Part shown: positions 62,550 through 64,000 of the stretch, piece after piece
How the letters are laid out: every line of letters begins with the position of its first letter
Position numbering within the stretch: the first letter of the stretch is position 1
DNA from: Todiramphus chloris collaris
Taxonomy: Eukaryota > Chordata > Aves > Coraciiformes > Alcedinidae
Assembly (NCBI GenBank): GCA_025345505.1
Contig: JANVCC010000011.1
Span: forward strand, 10,204,184-10,268,183
Direction: 5' to 3'
Length of the DNA: 64,000 nt
Program-made: the position numbers and the translations under genes
The notes under the pieces: model-generated
Database searches by the model: none
Seen by the model: the letters and a program-made list of their open reading frames with translations, nothing else
Told to the model about the DNA's origin: nothing

Positions 62550-62840
62550 TTGAATCAATACCGTTGTTGTAAATATCCACCTACTAATTCAGCCAATAAT
62601 TTTCAATGGATGAATTGTCATGACTGATTTGCTTTGCTTGCTGAGGCTAGTTATCTATGTTAAATGCAGTGGTTTCCTTTTTATGAGTAAAAGATCGAAA
62701 TTTTTTAAACAGAACAGTAAAGATTAATGAACTTCAGCTATCAGATTTGAATCAATACCTGTAATTTGTTAAATTAGACAACTGAGACACACTTACTTGA
62801 CCATTACAGTGGTACAAACACTTGTGATTAATCAATATTT
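62550..62840. promoter_or_regulatory. Cluster of three ONECUT-type AATCAATA motifs
   Basis: AATCAATA occurs at 62553-62560, 62750-62757 and 62830-62837, all on the + strand. The first two sit inside an identical 13-mer (ttgaatcaatacc) 197 bp apart. AATCAATA is the core bound by ONECUT/HNF6 proteins. Homeodomain-like TTAAT/ATTA words are also dense here. Function is inferred only from clustering. Confidence 0.3.
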
Positions 62841-63239
62841 TGAGCCTTTTTAGTCAGAGAGAGCTGGAGTCTTATCCATGAGTATATGCATATTTTAATT
62901 CTTTCATAATTTACCATATCTGATAGGTTTAAACTGTAAAGTTATGCTAGAGGAACAGACTGGTTTTTTTTCAGGACCTCTGCCTCCTGCAGTGGATTAA
63001 AATATAGTGTGTTCACTTACAGGTAGTTATTCAGCATTTTGTTTTCCTTTTATTGTTCAGTGTATATTCCACATCTTATTTATTGCACAGTATTACTTTC
63101 AAGACAGATTTACTTGTGTCTTCACAGCTTTCCTACGGTTTTGTGGCCCTATAGGTGTTTCCATAAGCCCTCCAGTCTTTATGTAATATTTCCATCTATG
63201 TGGACCCAGAATACCAAGATAAAAACCATCCTGTAGAAT

Positions 63240-63605
63240 TGACTTCTGCTTATAATTATTTCCCAATCAGTTAATGTTTGTGCCATCTGAAAACAGTACC
63301 AGCAACGATTCCTGTTTTCTTCCATGTCATAGACCAGAATTTTAAACAGCACTGAGCTAAAAACAGATCTCTCGGTGATTTGACTAATAACAATCCTTTC
63401 AGATTTTTTCTGTTAATCCTGTAATTTGAGAGATATCCTTCAGTCAGTTACCAATCCATTTATGAAGAGTTACATTTTATTTTATATAATGCTATTATTT
63501 TAAGCAAATAATATTTGGTCAAATGCTTTTAGAAATCTACTGATATCTATCCTCTATACTAATTAAGGACTCCATCTGACAGAGAGTTTTTGGAAAAGTA
63601 TTGAC
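63240..63605 (-). mobile_element. Ancient CR1/L3-like RT relic, minus strand
   Basis: Heavily diverged, but the order of words follows the CR1/L3 reverse transcriptase region in reverse complement: catctgaaaacag (catctgcaaac), agaattttaaacagcactgagc (aatatgttaaacagtaccgggcc), aaaacagatctctcgg (gactgatccctgtgg), agttaccaatccatttatg (agtttctaatccacc), aatatttggtcaaatgctttt (accgtatcaaaagcctta) and actgatatctatcctc (gtagactacatctac). This is a tail-less, pre-avian-age style relic. Confidence 0.55.
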
Positions 63606-64000
63606 TTTGAAAACCACATTATAAGCTATAATTTTAATTGAATTTCTCGTCAAAGTGATGACATAAGCACAACTGAAAATCACTCAAAACAGATTTTAAT
63701 GTGTAAAAGGTATAAAAATGAAGTTCAAAAGCTATTTAACTAGTTGTATTTCTCTTCATGCCTAAAAAAAAAGTGATTTTCTAGGGATGTTTTCCAGAAA
63801 AACAGACATTTTATGTTATTTCTGTAACAAAGTACAAAGGGAGGTTTATAAACCACTTTGATAAACTTTATGAAAAAAAAAGTATGCAAAACAGGGAATT
63901 GTGCCACAGCAGGTCAAGCAAGAAAAGATAATTGATCTACTCAATTATGTGTTAACAGGCCTGTTTGACAGTCCTTTGCAAGTGTCCTATGAGTATAATT
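63606..64000. other. Terminal stretch, nothing recognised
   Basis: AT-rich sequence with no exon, repeat body or regulatory cluster that I can support. Confidence 0.6.

Noticed and set aside
1..64000. CRISPR arrays, operons, prophage or bacterial systems
   Set aside because: The DNA is clearly avian nuclear sequence (CR1 repeats, a spliced PHEX exon). No regularly spaced repeats or dense gene arrays exist.

Overview
The window is bird nuclear DNA, AT-rich and gene-poor. Two observations support this. The interspersed repeats I can recognise are nearly all CR1 LINEs, the dominant avian retroposon, with the (ATTCTATG)n-type 3' end. The only recognisable coding sequence is a vertebrate exon. 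I cannot name the species.

Left end (1-about 6,375): the 3' end of PHEX, the M13-family zinc endopeptidase that regulates phosphate and mineralisation, on the + strand. Bases 1-2424 are the last intron. Bases 2425-2527 are the final coding exon, with an in-frame stop and the family's C-x-x-W terminus. A proximal AATAAA lies about 225 nt after the stop. A second possible end of transcription lies near 6.36 kb, which would give a long 3' UTR of about 3.8 kb.

The remaining 57 kb looks like the intergenic interval downstream of PHEX. In mammals the next conserved neighbour on that side is PTCHD1; nothing of it is visible here. The interval carries five moderately young CR1 copies, all on the minus strand (16.7-17.1, 17.5-18.6, 39.0-40.0, 48.0-48.4 and 56.0-56.5 kb). 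The first of these is nested inside an older, long plus-strand CR1 (15.2-17.35 kb). Two very old minus-strand CR1/L3-like relics lie at 43.6-43.9 and 63.2-63.6 kb, and an orphan internal plus-strand CR1 scrap lies at 33.63 kb. Microsatellites, A/T tracts, hairpins and two short tandem duplications are scattered between them.

No CRISPR array, RNA gene, operon or new multi-gene system is present. The most interesting unexplained items are a splice-flanked exon-like segment at 35.65-35.74 kb, a CpG-bearing enhancer-like block at 32.55-32.93 kb, a cluster of three identical ONECUT-type motifs at 62.55-62.84 kb, and the long-3'-UTR hypothesis for PHEX. All other open reading frames look like chance: they are short, lack family motifs and lack codon structure.
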